Shown here: piece after piece, positions 25,355 to 35,075 of the stretch
Numbering within the stretch: the first letter of the stretch is position 1
How the letters are laid out: the number at the start of each line of letters is the position of its first letter
Origin: Ramlibacter ginsenosidimutans
GTDB taxonomy: Bacteria > Pseudomonadota > Gammaproteobacteria > Burkholderiales > Burkholderiaceae_C
Direction of reading: 5' to 3'
Assembly (NCBI RefSeq): GCF_016654015.1
Contig: NZ_JAEPWM010000006.1
Location: forward strand, 62,001 to 126,000
Length of the DNA stretch: 64,000 nt
Position numbers and translations under genes: made by a program
The notes under the pieces: generated by a model
Database searches by the model: none
Told to the model about the DNA's origin: nothing
Seen by the model: only the letters and a program-made list of their open reading frames with translations

Positions 25355-27577
25355 GTGACTCTGAAGAAGCTGGGACGGTACGAAGTGCTCCGTGTCCTCG
25401 GCAAGGGTGCCATGGGCGTGGTGTACGAAGGACGCGATCCCAACCTGGACCGACGCGTCGCCATCAAGACCGTCAAGGTCGAGAACCTCTCCGAGGAAGC
25501 GGCGGCCGAATACGAGCATCGCTTCCGCACGGAAGCGCGGTCCGCTGCGCGCCTGCAGCATCCCAACATCGTCAGCGTCTACGACTCCGACCGCGACGGC
25601 GACGTCGCCTTCCTGGTGATGGAGTACATCCAGGGCGACGACCTCAAGCACCATCTCGATCGCGGCGTGCGCTACTCGCTGGAGCAGTCGCTGAAGATCA
25701 TCCGCGACCTGCTCAGCGCCCTCGACTACGCGCACAAGCAGGGAATCGTGCATCGCGACATCAAGCCCGCCAACCTGCTGATCGAGCCGGGCGGCCGCGT
25801 GAAGCTCACGGACTTCGGCGTCGCGCGCATCCAGGACTCGGGCGAGGCCACGCGCACGCAGGGCAGCATGGTGGGCACGCTGAAGTACATGGCGCCCGAG
25901 CAGGTGCAGGGCCAGAAGATCGACTCGCGCGCCGACCTCTTTTCCGCCGGCGTGGTCCTGTACCAGTTGCTGACGGACAAGCGTCCCTTCGACGGCGACA
26001 ACGACTTCTCGATCATCCACCAGATCATCGGCCACCACCCGCCGCCGCCGAGTTCGATCAACCCGAAGCTGCCCGCCGCGCTCGACGCCGTGGTGGCGCG
26101 GGCGCTGGCCAAGACACGCGAGGAGCGCTTCGCCACGGCGCGCGACTTCGCGGTGGCCCTGCAGGCCGCGATCCGGCGCGCCGAGGACCAGACGGTCGTG
26201 CCGCCGCTGAACCCCCACAAGCGGGTCGAAGGCGCTGCCTCGCGGCCGCTGACGGTGCCGGGCACGGCACCGGCGGGCTCCGGCACGACCCCGTCCATGG
26301 CCGGCGCAAGCTCCGTGACGCAGGAGCTGGAGCTGGTCTACTGGAAGGACGTGAAGGACTCGACGGAGCCGGAGGAACTCCAGGGCTTCCTCGACAAGTT
26401 CCCGGCCGGCATCTACGCGGACCTCGCGCGCCGGCGCCTGCGCAAGCTCACGAGCGGCGAACCCACCAACCTGAGCGTGCCCGGAGTCTTGCTGCCTTCG
26501 ACCGGCAGCAGTCCTTATCCGGGCACCGGCAGCACGTTCGCGTCAACGCAGTTCGCCGACACGGAAGCCACGCGCGTGCGCACCGATGTCTCGCGCCCCG
26601 CCGTGTCCGCCGACCGCTCGCAGATGCAGCCCTCCAAGTGGGTGCAGGAGGAGTATTCGGCCACCGTGGTGCAGGCGGTCTCGCCCGCGAGTGCAGCGGC
26701 CGCTGCGGCGACGGCGCCCCTGCCTGCGGCGGGCGCGGCTGCCGCCGGTCCCGGGCCCGCCGCGTACTCCGCGACCGTGCCCGGCACGCAGCCCCCCGAC
26801 TCCACCTTTCCCACCACCCAGATCCTGCAGCAGCCCGAAGCACCGACGCCCTTTGCGGCCGGCCTCGAGACGCGGTCGGGTGGCGCCGCCATCGACGATG
26901 GCATGAGCGTTCCGGTGCGCGCGCGCAGGAAGGTGCCGGTCGCCGCGCTGGCGGGCATAGTCGCGATCGCGATCGCTGCCGTCGTGGCGACCGTGGTCTT
27001 GCGCGGCAAGACGGTCGATGGGGGTGCGTCCACGGCCGCGGTGGTGCCGGCCGCGCCCGTTGCCGGCACCGCAGCGCCGGCCGCAGCCAAGGACGTGCCC
27101 ACGACAGCGGCCGCGCCGACGGTCTCCGCGACGGCCGCCGCAGGCGCCGCCGCCATGCCTCCCAATCCACCCGTGCCCGCGGCGCCCGCGCAAGCCAAGG
27201 CGGCGGTGACCAGGAACGAGCGGGACCGCGAGCACGAGCGCGAGCGCGAGCGCGAGCGGACCACGCGCACGGCGAAGCTTGCGGTGCCCGCGCCCGCGCC
27301 CGAACCCGTGCGCGCCAGCTCCGCCACGGCGCCGCGCGCGGAGCCCGAACCCGCGCCCTCCAGGCCCGCGACGCCGCCGGTGGCGAGCTCGGCCGGCGCC
27401 AGCTTCGCTGCGGTGGATGCCTGCCGCGACAAGCTGTTCATCGTCAAGGAACTCTGCCTCAGCGAGGCCTGCGCCAAGCCCGGCGCGCGCGGCCACCCGG
27501 CCTGCGTGCGCCATCGCGAGGAAGTCCACCTGCGCGAGGAAAGCAAGGTCCGCCAAGGCCCGCAGCAGCTCCCCTGA
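25355..27577 (+). CDS. Membrane-anchored Ser/Thr protein kinase (PknB/Stk type)
   Basis: A 740-residue protein from GTG 25355 (M/V-TLKKLGRYEVLRVLGKGAMGVVYEG). The bacterial Hanks-type kinase domain is complete: glycine loop GKGAMGVVY, Lys38 (VAIKTVKV), HRD at 133-135 (IVHRDIKPAN), DFG at 153-155 (LTDFGVAR) and GTLKYMAPEQ. A long Pro/Ala/Thr-rich linker reaches a single transmembrane helix (~527-549, VPVAALAGIVAIAIAAVV). The outside part is low-complexity with a short Cys-containing tail (CRDKLFIVKELCLSEACAKPGARGHPACVRHR). No PASTA repeats. The true start could be upstream, since no good Shine-Dalgarno is visible. The two FHA proteins upstream are natural partners. Confidence 0.9.
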   Translation: MTLKKLGRYEVLRVLGKGAMGVVYEGRDPNLDRRVAIKTVKVENLSEEAAAEYEHRFRTEARSAARLQHPNIVSVYDSDRDGDVAFLVMEYIQGDDLKHHLDRGVRYSLEQSLKIIRDLLSALDYAHKQGIVHRDIKPANLLIEPGGRVKLTDFGVARIQDSGEATRTQGSMVGTLKYMAPEQVQGQKIDSRADLFSAGVVLYQLLTDKRPFDGDNDFSIIHQIIGHHPPPPSSINPKLPAALDAVVARALAKTREERFATARDFAVALQAAIRRAEDQTVVPPLNPHKRVEGAASRPLTVPGTAPAGSGTTPSMAGASSVTQELELVYWKDVKDSTEPEELQGFLDKFPAGIYADLARRRLRKLTSGEPTNLSVPGVLLPSTGSSPYPGTGSTFASTQFADTEATRVRTDVSRPAVSADRSQMQPSKWVQEEYSATVVQAVSPASAAAAAATAPLPAAGAAAAGPGPAAYSATVPGTQPPDSTFPTTQILQQPEAPTPFAAGLETRSGGAAIDDGMSVPVRARRKVPVAALAGIVAIAIAAVVATVVLRGKTVDGGASTAAVVPAAPVAGTAAPAAAKDVPTTAAAPTVSATAAAGAAAMPPNPPVPAAPAQAKAAVTRNERDREHERERERERTTRTAKLAVPAPAPEPVRASSATAPRAEPEPAPSRPATPPVASSAGASFAAVDACRDKLFIVKELCLSEACAKPGARGHPACVRHREEVHLREESKVRQGPQQLP

Positions 27578-27612
27578 AGGCCGCACGGCGGCGCAGCCGC
27601 GGCCGGCCCGCG

Positions 27613-28164
27613 CTACAGGATGTCGAGCGTGTGCACCCCGAAGGCGCCGCGCGCGCGATCGGCGAAGAAGTGCTCCAGCGTTTCCTTCACCGTGCGGAAC
27701 GCGATCTCCTCCCAGGGGATCTCGTCCTGCCGGAACAGGCGCGCCTCGATGGTCTCGAAGCCCGGGTCGAAGGCGTCGCTCAGCAGCCGCGCCCGATAGA
27801 ACAGGTGCACCTGGCCCACGCGCGGCACGCTCAGCACCGTGAACAGGCCCTCCATCTCGATCTGCGCGCCGGCTTCCTCGTGGGTTTCGCGCGCGGCGCC
27901 CTGCGCGGTGGTCTCGCCCAGTTCCATGAAGCCCGCGGGGAGGGTCCACTTGCCCCAGCGCGGCTCGATGTTGCGCTTGCACAGCAGCACGCGGTCGCCC
28001 AGGTAAGGCACGGTGCCGACAACGTTCAGCGGGTTCTCGTAGTGGATGGTGTCGCAGGCGGGGCAGACCGCGCGCTGGTGCGTGTCGCCGTCGTCCGGGA
28101 CGCGATAGACGACGCCAGCGCCGCAGTTGCGGCAATGCTTGATGGGGCTGCGCAGGGTGGCCAC
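27613..28164 (-). CDS. NUDIX hydrolase with N-terminal zinc ribbon
   Basis: A 183-residue protein. The N-terminal zinc ribbon has CRNCG...CPACD (two CxxC pairs). The NUDIX box is complete: GFMELGETTAQGAARETHEEAGAQ (GX5EX7REUXEEXGU). This architecture is similar to NADH-pyrophosphatase-like/ADP-ribose hydrolases, but the NudC SQPWPFPxS motif is absent, so the substrate is not fixed. The gene faces the kinase and lies downstream of the TRAP-transporter genes. Confidence 0.88.
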   Translation of the reverse strand: MATLRSPIKHCRNCGAGVVYRVPDDGDTHQRAVCPACDTIHYENPLNVVGTVPYLGDRVLLCKRNIEPRWGKWTLPAGFMELGETTAQGAARETHEEAGAQIEMEGLFTVLSVPRVGQVHLFYRARLLSDAFDPGFETIEARLFRQDEIPWEEIAFRTVKETLEHFFADRARGAFGVHTLDIL

Positions 28165-28171
28165 GACATGA

Positions 28172-28195
28172 CAAGGGCTCCCGCAGGAGCCCTTG
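28172..28195 (-). terminator. Hairpin between dctP and the NUDIX gene
   Basis: CAAGGGCTCC-CGCA-GGAGCCCTTG forms a perfect 10-bp stem, 18 nt after the dctP stop on the minus strand. No T-tract follows on that strand, so termination would be weak or Rho-assisted. Confidence 0.5.
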
Positions 28196-28213
28196 GGTTT
28201 GGAGGCGCCTAGT

Positions 28214-29266
28214 TTACGCCTTGGTGGTCTTCGTGTACTTCTCGATGAGCGCGTGCGCGGTGTCCAGCAGCTTGCGGCCGTCGAAGCCGCGCTTGTTCAT
28301 GTCTTCCACCCACTCCACATCGAGCTGGCGCGAGCGGCGGCGGAACTCCTGGGCATCGGTCGGGCTGACCGTGAAGATGGTGTTGCCATGGTCGACGGCG
28401 GACTTGCGGCCCGCGGCGTCGCCGGCCTGCTGCGTCTTGCCGAGCCAGCCCGAAGTGGCGAGGCCCGAGTTGGCGTCGATCACCTTCTTCAGGTCCGGCG
28501 AGAGCGACTCGTACTTCGCCTTGTTCATGCACATGACGAAGGTGGTCGTGTAGAGGGCGCCGCCGGCGGGATCGAACTCGGCGCTGTACTTCGTGAGCTC
28601 GTTCACCTTGACCGAGGGGACCACCTCCCAGGGGATCACGCAGCCCTGGATCGTGCCCTTGGAGAGCGCGTCGGGGATCTGCGGCAGCGGCATGCCCACC
28701 GGCGTGGCACCCAGGGCTCCCAGCAGCTTCGTCACCTGCCGCGTCGGCGCGCGCAGCTTCAGGCCGCGCATGTCGTTCACCGTGTGCACCGGCTTTTCGG
28801 TGGTGTGGATGCAGCCCGGCCCGTGCACCTGCAGTGCGAGCAGGTGCGTTTCCTTGAATTCGTCCGGAGCCACGGTCTGCACGTACTCCCAGTACGCCTT
28901 GGACGTCGCTTCGGCGTTGGTCATGATGAAGGGAAGCTCGAACACCTCCACGCGCGGGAAGCGGCCGGCGGTGTTGCCAGGCAGCGTCCAGACCACGTCC
29001 ACGACGCCGTCGCGCGCCTGGTCGTACAGCTGCACGGGCGTGCCGCCCAGCTGCATCGCCGGATAGGCCTCGAACTTGATGCGGCCGTTGGAGTCCTTCT
29101 CCACCTTGGACATCCACGCCTTGTGCATGTTCAGCCACACGTTCGACAGCGGCGCCATGAAGGTGTGGAACTTCAGCGTGACCGCCTGCTGCGCGAGGCC
29201 GGACAGGGCGGAGCCGCCGAGCGCGGCGGCCGCGCCGGTCTTCAGGAGGGTTCTGCGTTGGATCAT
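28214..29266 (-). CDS. TRAP transporter periplasmic substrate-binding subunit (DctP family)
   Basis: A 350-residue receptor. The N-terminus MIQRRTLLKTGAAAALGGSALSGLAQQ has a twin-arginine-like signal (RRTLLK). The mature domain shows the DctP pattern (VTLKFHTFMAPLSNVWLNMHKAW, LPGNTAGRFPRVEVFELPFI, DMRGLKLRAPTRQVTKLLGALGATPVGMPLPQIPDALSKGTIQGCVIPWE), with the conserved carboxylate-binding Arg in LRAPTRQ. It binds an organic acid for the DctQM permease encoded immediately upstream in the transcript. Probable ligand: an aromatic acid feeding the gentisate genes (inference). Confidence 0.93.
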   Translation of the reverse strand: MIQRRTLLKTGAAAALGGSALSGLAQQAVTLKFHTFMAPLSNVWLNMHKAWMSKVEKDSNGRIKFEAYPAMQLGGTPVQLYDQARDGVVDVVWTLPGNTAGRFPRVEVFELPFIMTNAEATSKAYWEYVQTVAPDEFKETHLLALQVHGPGCIHTTEKPVHTVNDMRGLKLRAPTRQVTKLLGALGATPVGMPLPQIPDALSKGTIQGCVIPWEVVPSVKVNELTKYSAEFDPAGGALYTTTFVMCMNKAKYESLSPDLKKVIDANSGLATSGWLGKTQQAGDAAGRKSAVDHGNTIFTVSPTDAQEFRRRSRQLDVEWVEDMNKRGFDGRKLLDTAHALIEKYTKTTKA

Positions 29267-29334
29267 CTCGGAGCCCCTGGTTGCAAAGCGCCGACCTTAG
29301 CGGGAACGCCGCGCCCTGGCTCCTGTGGCTATCC

Positions 29335-30654
29335 CTAGCTCATGAAGCGCACGAGCCACAGCGCGATGCCGGGGAAGGCGAGCATCAGCGCGATGCGCAC
29401 GAAGTCGCTCACCAGGAAGGGCAGCACGCCGCGGAAGCTTTCCGCCAGCGGCACCCCCTTGGCCATGCCGTTCACCACATAGACGTTCAGGCCCATGGGC
29501 GGCACCAGCATGCCGAAGGAAATCACCATCAGGATCAGGATGCCGAACCAGAGCGCCAGCGGCTCCTTGGCCATGCCGAAGTCCAGGCTCATGACCACGG
29601 GGAAGAAGATCGGGATGGTGAGCAGCACGATCGACAGTTCCTCCGTCACCGTGCCCAGCAGGATGTGCAGGATGACGATGCCCACCATCACCCAGATCGG
29701 CGCGACGTGCCAGCCGTTGATCAGGCTCACGAGCTGGGACTGGATCTGCGTCAGCGCAAGCGCCGAATTCAGCACGTCGGCGCCGATGAAGATCAGGAAG
29801 ATCATCGCGGAGCTTTCCGCGGTCGCCAGGAAGCAGTCCAGGAACTTGCGCCAGCTCATCTCGCGCTTCAGGAGCGCCGCCACGAAGGCCGACGCCGCGC
29901 CCACGGCGGCGCCTTCGGTGGGCGAGAAGAAGCCGCCATAGATGCCGCCGAAGACCAGCAGGAACACGAAGGCGATCGGCATCAGGCCGAGCACCGTGCG
30001 CCACTGGAACGGCGGCGGGTTCTCCTCCAGCTCCGGCGCGTGGCCAGGGACGAGGCGCACATAGATCGCGATCACGATCATGTAGCCCACCATCGCGAGC
30101 ACGCCGGGCACCGTGGCCGCGAGGAACAGCTTCGCGATGTTCTGCTCGGTGAGGATCGCGTAGATCACCAGCGGCACCGAGGGCGGGATCAGGATGCCGA
30201 GCGTGCCCGCGGTGGCGAGTGCGCCGGTGGCGAGCCGGCCCGAGTAGCCGTGCCGCTTCATCTCCGGCAGCGCGACGCCGGTGATGGTGGCGGCCGTGGC
30301 GACCGAGGAGCCGCAGATCGCGCCGAAGGCGGCGCTGGCCATCACTGCCGCCATCGCGAGGCCGCCGCGGAAGCGGCCCACCACCGCCGCCGTGAACTCG
30401 AACAGCGCCTTGCTGATGCCGCCCTGCGTGGCGAACTGCCCCATGAGGATGAACAGCGGGATCACCGACAGGTCGTAGCTGGCGAAGCGCGCGAACGCCA
30501 TGCTGTTCATGAAGTTCGCGTAGGGCAGCCAGCCGGTCTGCAGCACGTAGCCGATCGACCCCGAGAGGAACATCGCGATCGCGATCGGCGTGCGGATCGC
30601 CATGAACGCGAACATCACGAGGATCATCGTGACCGCGAGCGAAATACCGGTCAT
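29335..30654 (-). CDS. TRAP transporter large permease (DctM family)
   Basis: A 439-residue membrane protein with about 12 hydrophobic helices (MTGISLAVTMILVMFAFMAI..., FASYDLSVIPLFILMGQFATQGG, GSSVATAATITGVALPEMKRHGYSG, LGILIPPSVPLVIYAILTEQ, GLNVYVVNGMAKG). This is the Na+/H+-coupled translocation subunit of a tripartite ATP-independent periplasmic transporter. It lies between DctQ and DctP; 37 nt separate it from DctQ. Confidence 0.95.
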   Translation of the reverse strand: MTGISLAVTMILVMFAFMAIRTPIAIAMFLSGSIGYVLQTGWLPYANFMNSMAFARFASYDLSVIPLFILMGQFATQGGISKALFEFTAAVVGRFRGGLAMAAVMASAAFGAICGSSVATAATITGVALPEMKRHGYSGRLATGALATAGTLGILIPPSVPLVIYAILTEQNIAKLFLAATVPGVLAMVGYMIVIAIYVRLVPGHAPELEENPPPFQWRTVLGLMPIAFVFLLVFGGIYGGFFSPTEGAAVGAASAFVAALLKREMSWRKFLDCFLATAESSAMIFLIFIGADVLNSALALTQIQSQLVSLINGWHVAPIWVMVGIVILHILLGTVTEELSIVLLTIPIFFPVVMSLDFGMAKEPLALWFGILILMVISFGMLVPPMGLNVYVVNGMAKGVPLAESFRGVLPFLVSDFVRIALMLAFPGIALWLVRFMS

Positions 30655-30691
30655 TCGGGAGCCTCCCCCAGGCTGGTCCGCCGTGCGGCGC

Positions 30692-31177
30692 TCATGCCGT
30701 CACCTCGTGGTGGTCCGGCTGCGAGCCGAAGCCGAAGAACGCCTGCTTCAGGCCGATCACCGCGGTCAGCGCGAAGCCCGGGACCATGGGTGCATACGCG
30801 TACCACTCGGGCACGCCGAGCAGCATGGTGCTGGAGTGGCTGTTCCAGGAGGACAGGCCGCCCAGCGCGGCGCGCCAGGCGAGCAGGGCGCAGCACAGCG
30901 CCAGCAGGAACGCGCCCACGCGGTCCAGGGCCCGGTTCACCCGTTTGGGCGCCCGCGCGGTGAAGAAGTCGACGACGATATTGCCGCGATGCAGCTGGCA
31001 CAAGGGCATGAACAGCCCGACGGCTGCGCCGGTCGCGAGGCCGACCAGTTCGAAGTCGCCGGTGATGGTGCGGCCCACCGTCTCACGCCCGACGATGCTC
31101 AGCACCGTCAGGACCACCATGAAGGCAATGAGCGCCCCTGCGAGCAGGGCGCACCAGCGCGCGAGTCGTTCCAGCAT
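30692..31177 (-). CDS. TRAP transporter small permease (DctQ family)
   Basis: A 161-residue protein with four hydrophobic helices (MLERLARWCALLAGALIAFMVVLTVLSIVGRE, FELVGLATGAAVGLFMPLCQLHRGNIVVDFF, ALLAWRAALGGLSSW, YAYAPMVPGFALTAVIGLKQAFFGFG). It is the first gene of the QMP set, 101 nt after the fumarylpyruvate-hydrolase-like gene, and is probably in the same regulon as the gentisate genes. Confidence 0.92.
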   Translation of the reverse strand: MLERLARWCALLAGALIAFMVVLTVLSIVGRETVGRTITGDFELVGLATGAAVGLFMPLCQLHRGNIVVDFFTARAPKRVNRALDRVGAFLLALCCALLAWRAALGGLSSWNSHSSTMLLGVPEWYAYAPMVPGFALTAVIGLKQAFFGFGSQPDHHEVTA

Positions 31178-31278
31178 CGTGTCGCTTCTCCGGGGTGGCC
31201 CGGTACGGCGGCCACGGATGAGTCAGGAGCGGGAATGGTATTGCATTCCCGCCCGCTGCCGGCAGCGCGGCGTGGGGC

Positions 31279-31974
31279 TCAGGCCACGCGCACGCGCAAC
31301 TCGGGCAGGCCCGTGACGCCGCCCACCAGCGTGTCGCCTTGCACGACCGCCGCCACGCCCTCGGGCGTGCCCGTGTAGATCAGGTCGCCGGGCGCCAGGT
31401 CCCAGGCCGTCGAGAGGTGCTCGATGATCTCGCCGATGTTCCAGATCAGCTTGGAGACGTTGCTGCGCTGGCGGTCCTTGCCGTTCACCTGCAGCCAGAT
31501 CTCCGCACGCTCGACGTCGCCTGCCTGGGCCGCGGGCACGATCGGGCCGATGGGCGCCGATTCCTCGAACGACTTGCCGATTTCCCAGGGCCGCCCCAGC
31601 TTCTTCTGCTCGCCCTGCAGGTCGCGGCGCGTCATGTCCAGGCCCACGGCGTAGCCGAAGATGTGCTTCTTCGCGTCCGCAGCCTTGATGTTCTTGCCGC
31701 CCGTGCCGATGCAGGCCACCAGCTCGATCTCGTGGTGCAGGTCCTTGGTCAGGCTGGGATAGTGGATCGTGCCCGTCTCGCCCTGCGGCACCACGACCGC
31801 CGCGTCGGCGGGCTTGAAGAAGAAGAACGGCGGCTCGCGGCCGGTGAAGCCCATTTCCTTCGCGTGCTCGACGTAGTTGCGGCCCACGCAGTAGATGCGG
31901 CGCACCGGGAAACGCTCGGACCGGCCCACGACGGGGACGCTCACCAGGGGCGCGGGGTTGAAGACGTAGCTCAT
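31279..31974 (-). CDS. Fumarylpyruvate hydrolase (fumarylacetoacetate hydrolase family)
   Basis: A 231-residue FAH-fold protein from ATG 31974, overlapping the dioxygenase stop by 4 nt (ATGA). The FAH core is intact: [38 protein letters not shown] (metal ligands Glu-x-Glu), [25 protein letters not shown], and [12 protein letters not shown]. In the gentisate pathway this enzyme splits fumarylpyruvate to fumarate and pyruvate. Coupling to gentisate dioxygenase supports that substrate over fumarylacetoacetate. Confidence 0.9.
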   Translation of the reverse strand: MSYVFNPAPLVSVPVVGRSERFPVRRIYCVGRNYVEHAKEMGFTGREPPFFFFKPADAAVVVPQGETGTIHYPSLTKDLHHEIELVACIGTGGKNIKAADAKKHIFGYAVGLDMTRRDLQGEQKKLGRPWEIGKSFEESAPIGPIVPAAQAGDVERAEIWLQVNGKDRQRSNVSKLIWNIGEIIEHLSTAWDLAPGDLIYTGTPEGVAAVVQGDTLVGGVTGLPELRVRVA

Positions 31975-33026
31975 GACAACCTTTCTTCGTTGTGGATGCC
32001 CAGCGCTTCGTGCACCGGGCGATCCGAGAAACTGAACAGCACACAGCCCTTGCTGCTCGAGAGGCGGGCAGTGTGCCACGACGGCACCACGAAATGATCG
32101 CGCGGGCCGAAGCGGAACGACCAGCTGCGCTCGTCCTGCTGGATCTGCACCTCGCCTTCGCCCTCGACCACGCTGTACACCGCACCATCGGTCTGGCGCC
32201 AGCCCTGGCCCTGGAAACCGGCGGGCAGGCGCTGCATGAACGTGCCGATGGTGGGCATGGTCCAGCCGCCGGTGAGCGGGTTCACGTAGCGCAGCTTGAA
32301 GCCGTCCCAGGCGTCGACGGGCGCGTGCTGCTCCAGTTCGTGGAGCGCCTCGCGGCTGCGTTCGTAGGGATAGCTGAAGATGGGCGAAGTCTTGCCGAAG
32401 GGCGGCGCGTGCCGCACCGGCACCATGTTGTGCCCGTAGCGCGCGAAGCTCGTGCCCTCGGGACGCGTGACCTGCTGCGACTTGCTGGTGTCGTTCTGGG
32501 CGAAGCCGGCATCGAAGAAGCGCAGCATCGGGATGTCCAGGCCGTCGAGCCACACGACCGGCTCGTCCGCCTCGTGCCCGTGGTCATGCCAGGTCCAGCT
32601 GGGCGTGATGATGAAGTCGCCCGGGCGCATGGTGGTGCGCTCGCCGTCCACCGCGGTGTACGCGCCCGATCCTTCGACGATGAACCGCAGCGCGCTCTGC
32701 GTGTGGCGGTGGCTGGGCGCGACCTCGCCGGGCAGGATCAGCTGCAGGCCGGCGTAGAGGGACTGCGTGATGCACGACTGCCCGCGCAGGTTCGGGTTCT
32801 CGAGAATCAGCACGCGGCGCACCGCTTCTTCCGCAGTGATCGCGTCGCCCGCGCGCATCAGGAACGGACGCACCTCGTCGTACTTCCAGAGCGCCGGCGC
32901 GCACGGGCTCGCCGGGCGCGGCGGGACGAGTGCGTGCAGCACCTCCCACAGCGGCGTGAGGTTGTACGCGTCCATGTCGCGGTACAGCTGTTCGCGCACC
33001 TGAGCGGTGGGGATGGGGGCGTTCAT
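31971..33026 (-). CDS. Gentisate 1,2-dioxygenase
   Basis: A 351-residue bicupin from ATG 33026 ([30 protein letters not shown]), the typical GDO N-terminus. Iron-binding histidines lie in the first cupin ([30 protein letters not shown] with TWHDHGHE). The second cupin is [16 protein letters not shown]...HFVVPSWH. It cleaves gentisate (2,5-dihydroxybenzoate) to maleylpyruvate. The next step, maleylpyruvate isomerisation, has no gene in this operon; a zeta-class GST gene lies 13 kb away (46394-47035). Confidence 0.95.
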   Translation of the reverse strand: MNAPIPTAQVREQLYRDMDAYNLTPLWEVLHALVPPRPASPCAPALWKYDEVRPFLMRAGDAITAEEAVRRVLILENPNLRGQSCITQSLYAGLQLILPGEVAPSHRHTQSALRFIVEGSGAYTAVDGERTTMRPGDFIITPSWTWHDHGHEADEPVVWLDGLDIPMLRFFDAGFAQNDTSKSQQVTRPEGTSFARYGHNMVPVRHAPPFGKTSPIFSYPYERSREALHELEQHAPVDAWDGFKLRYVNPLTGGWTMPTIGTFMQRLPAGFQGQGWRQTDGAVYSVVEGEGEVQIQQDERSWSFRFGPRDHFVVPSWHTARLSSSKGCVLFSFSDRPVHEALGIHNEERLS

Positions 33027-33036
33027 GCGAGCTCCT

Positions 33037-34380
33037 TTACCAGCGGCGGCCCAGGTAAGCGCCATTGTCTTCCAGGGCGCGCTGCAGCGTGGGTACGTCG
33101 ACTTCTGCATTGACCAGGCCGGACTTCAGGGCGAGATCGGCAGCCGCGCCGACGGCCTGCCCCATCACGAAGCAGGCCCCCGTCACCCGCGCGGCGGACT
33201 GCGCTTCGTGGCTCATCGACGCGCAGCGGCCCGCGACCCAGACGTTGTCCAGCCCCTGCGGCACGGTCATGCGATAAGGCAGCTGGTTGAAGCCGCGGCT
33301 CTCGGGGATCTTAGGCCAGCGGAATTCGACGTCGCCCTTCAGGTGCAGCTCCAGCGGCCACCCGTTGACGCCGACGGTGTCGTCGAAGCTGGCGCAGTCC
33401 AGCACGTCGGATTCGGTCAGCTCGTACAGGCCGTGGACGCGGCGCGTTTCGCGGATGCCCACCTGCGGCGCGATGTCCGAGATGTAGCTCTGCTCGAAGC
33501 CGGGCACCTCCCGCAGGAAGCCGGCGACGCTGGCGATCTGGCGGCGCCCCAGCACCTCCGCCTCGGAGAGCTCGGTCGCGTCGACCCCGTTCATGGCGTT
33601 GCCCTGCGCGTTCGCCAGCTGCGTGAGGTTGACGCGCCATTCGATGCCGCTCTTTTGCGGCCGCACGATCGCGCCCTTGCGTGGAAAGCGGTAGCGGCCC
33701 TCGGATTCGGCCTGCGCCATCAGCTTCGGGATCGCCTCCCAGGCCTTGCCGGCGCGCTGCGGATCGACGCCGTTGACGCGGAACATCGTGGACGGGTACA
33801 GCATGTTGCCGTGCCCGTCGCCCAGCGCGTAGGGCGCGCCGGCCCAGGCAGCGAGATCGCCGTCGCCGGACGCGTCGATGAACGCGCGGGCCAGCACGGC
33901 GCAGCGGCCCGACTTCGTCTCCAGCAGCAGCGCCTGCACGCGCCGCTCCCCGTCCATGACCACACCGGCCGCAAGTGCGTGGAACAGGACTTCCACGGCG
34001 GCGGAGAGCATCAGGTCGTCCGCCGCGATCTTGTACGCCGCCGTGTCGTAGGCCTGCGCCACGGTCTTGCCGAACAGCGCGTGCGGCGTGTTGAGGCCCC
34101 CTAGCGCGTCTATGCGTTGCAGCAGGTCGTCGGCGACGCCGTGGACCACCTGGCGAATCTCGCCATGCACGTTGGCGTGCAGGCCGCAGAAGTTGGTCAC
34201 GCCCGCCGCGGTGCCCATGCCGCCGAGGAAGCCGTAGCGTTCCACCAGCAAGGTCTTGCGGCCGGCGCGCGCGGCCGCGACCGCGGCAGCGATGCCGGCC
34301 GGGCCACCGCCCAGCACGACCACGTCGTATTCGCCCCGCACCGGTGTCTGGCGTGCGGGTTCAGTGAGGTTGCGGGTCAT
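33037..34380 (-). CDS. FAD-dependent oxidoreductase (FAD_oxidored family)
   Basis: A 447-residue flavoprotein from ATG 34380. The N-terminal dinucleotide motif is [37 protein letters not shown]. The family-specific [16 protein letters not shown] (with Cys) and [15 protein letters not shown] follow, and the C-terminal closing FAD motif is [33 protein letters not shown]. It is the first gene of the gentisate operon and precedes the dioxygenase by 10 nt, so it probably creates gentisate or processes a precursor. It is not a classical salicylate- or 3-hydroxybenzoate-type monooxygenase by sequence. The reaction is unknown. Confidence 0.8.
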   Translation of the reverse strand: MTRNLTEPARQTPVRGEYDVVVLGGGPAGIAAAVAAARAGRKTLLVERYGFLGGMGTAAGVTNFCGLHANVHGEIRQVVHGVADDLLQRIDALGGLNTPHALFGKTVAQAYDTAAYKIAADDLMLSAAVEVLFHALAAGVVMDGERRVQALLLETKSGRCAVLARAFIDASGDGDLAAWAGAPYALGDGHGNMLYPSTMFRVNGVDPQRAGKAWEAIPKLMAQAESEGRYRFPRKGAIVRPQKSGIEWRVNLTQLANAQGNAMNGVDATELSEAEVLGRRQIASVAGFLREVPGFEQSYISDIAPQVGIRETRRVHGLYELTESDVLDCASFDDTVGVNGWPLELHLKGDVEFRWPKIPESRGFNQLPYRMTVPQGLDNVWVAGRCASMSHEAQSAARVTGACFVMGQAVGAAADLALKSGLVNAEVDVPTLQRALEDNGAYLGRRW

Positions 34381-34408
34381 CCGTTGGGCGCGAAGGGAAA
34401 AGATGATA

Positions 34409-34437
34409 AGCATACATAGCGATGCGGCGTGACGCAA
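34409..34437 (-). promoter_or_regulatory. Candidate promoter of the gentisate operon
   Basis: On the minus strand TTGCGT (34437-34432) and TATGCT (34414-34409) are separated by 17 nt, 29 nt upstream of the FAD-oxidoreductase ATG. The AT-rich stretch GATAAGCATACATAGC lies between the divergent operon and the MarR gene and is a likely MarR binding region. Confidence 0.4.
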
Positions 34438-34466
34438 GCCGCGGGTGCACCGCTACACTGGGTCGC

Positions 34467-34922
34467 ATGGCGAAGAGCTTCGATTTCCGGCACGCGCCCG
34501 GGCACCTGATCCGGCGTGCGCACCAGGTCTCCTGGGCACTGTTCATGCAGGAGACCGCGGCCTTCGACGTGACGCCGGTGCAGTTCTCCATCCTCAACGC
34601 GTTGATGGAAGATCCCGGCGAGGACCAGGTGACGCTCGCCCGCAAGGTCGCGTTCGATCCTGCGACCTTCGGCTCCGTCATCGCGCGGCTGGAAGGGCGC
34701 GGCTGGGTGCGGCGTGAAGCCGACGCCGAAGACCGCCGGCGCAAGCTGCTGTGGGTGACCGCCGAAGGCGCCGAGATGGCGCAGAAGATGAAACGCGCCG
34801 TGCATCGCGTGCAGCAGCGCATCCTGGAGCCGCTCTCGGCCGCGGAGGGCGAGCAGCTCGTGCACCTGCTCGATCGGCTGGTCGAGGGCCACGAGGAAGT
34901 CGGCGGCGAAGACACCGCCTGA
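34467..34922 (+). CDS. MarR-family transcriptional regulator
   Basis: A 151-residue winged-helix protein from ATG 34467 (MAKSFDFRHAPGHLIRRAHQ). MarR core: FDVTPVQFSILNALMEDPGEDQVTLARKVAFDPATFGSVIARLEGRGWVRREADAEDRRRKLLWVTAEG, with the conserved DxRxxxLxxT/A wing. It is divergent from the gentisate operon (86 nt between starts), the classic arrangement for repression relieved by an aromatic effector such as gentisate. It could alternatively affect the sugar ABC operon downstream on its own strand. Confidence 0.92.
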   Translation: MAKSFDFRHAPGHLIRRAHQVSWALFMQETAAFDVTPVQFSILNALMEDPGEDQVTLARKVAFDPATFGSVIARLEGRGWVRREADAEDRRRKLLWVTAEGAEMAQKMKRAVHRVQQRILEPLSAAEGEQLVHLLDRLVEGHEEVGGEDTA

Positions 34923-35075
34923 GCGCCAGCTCGGCCGCAGCGGCAAGGGTAAGTCCCATGCGGCCCCTGCACGCCAGCCTGAATGATGCTTCGGATGACG
35001 ATTGCGCCGCCCCGCGACAAGGGGCGCGCGGCCGAGGCAGGACGTGCGTGGGAGCATATCCACCAAGGAGACAGC

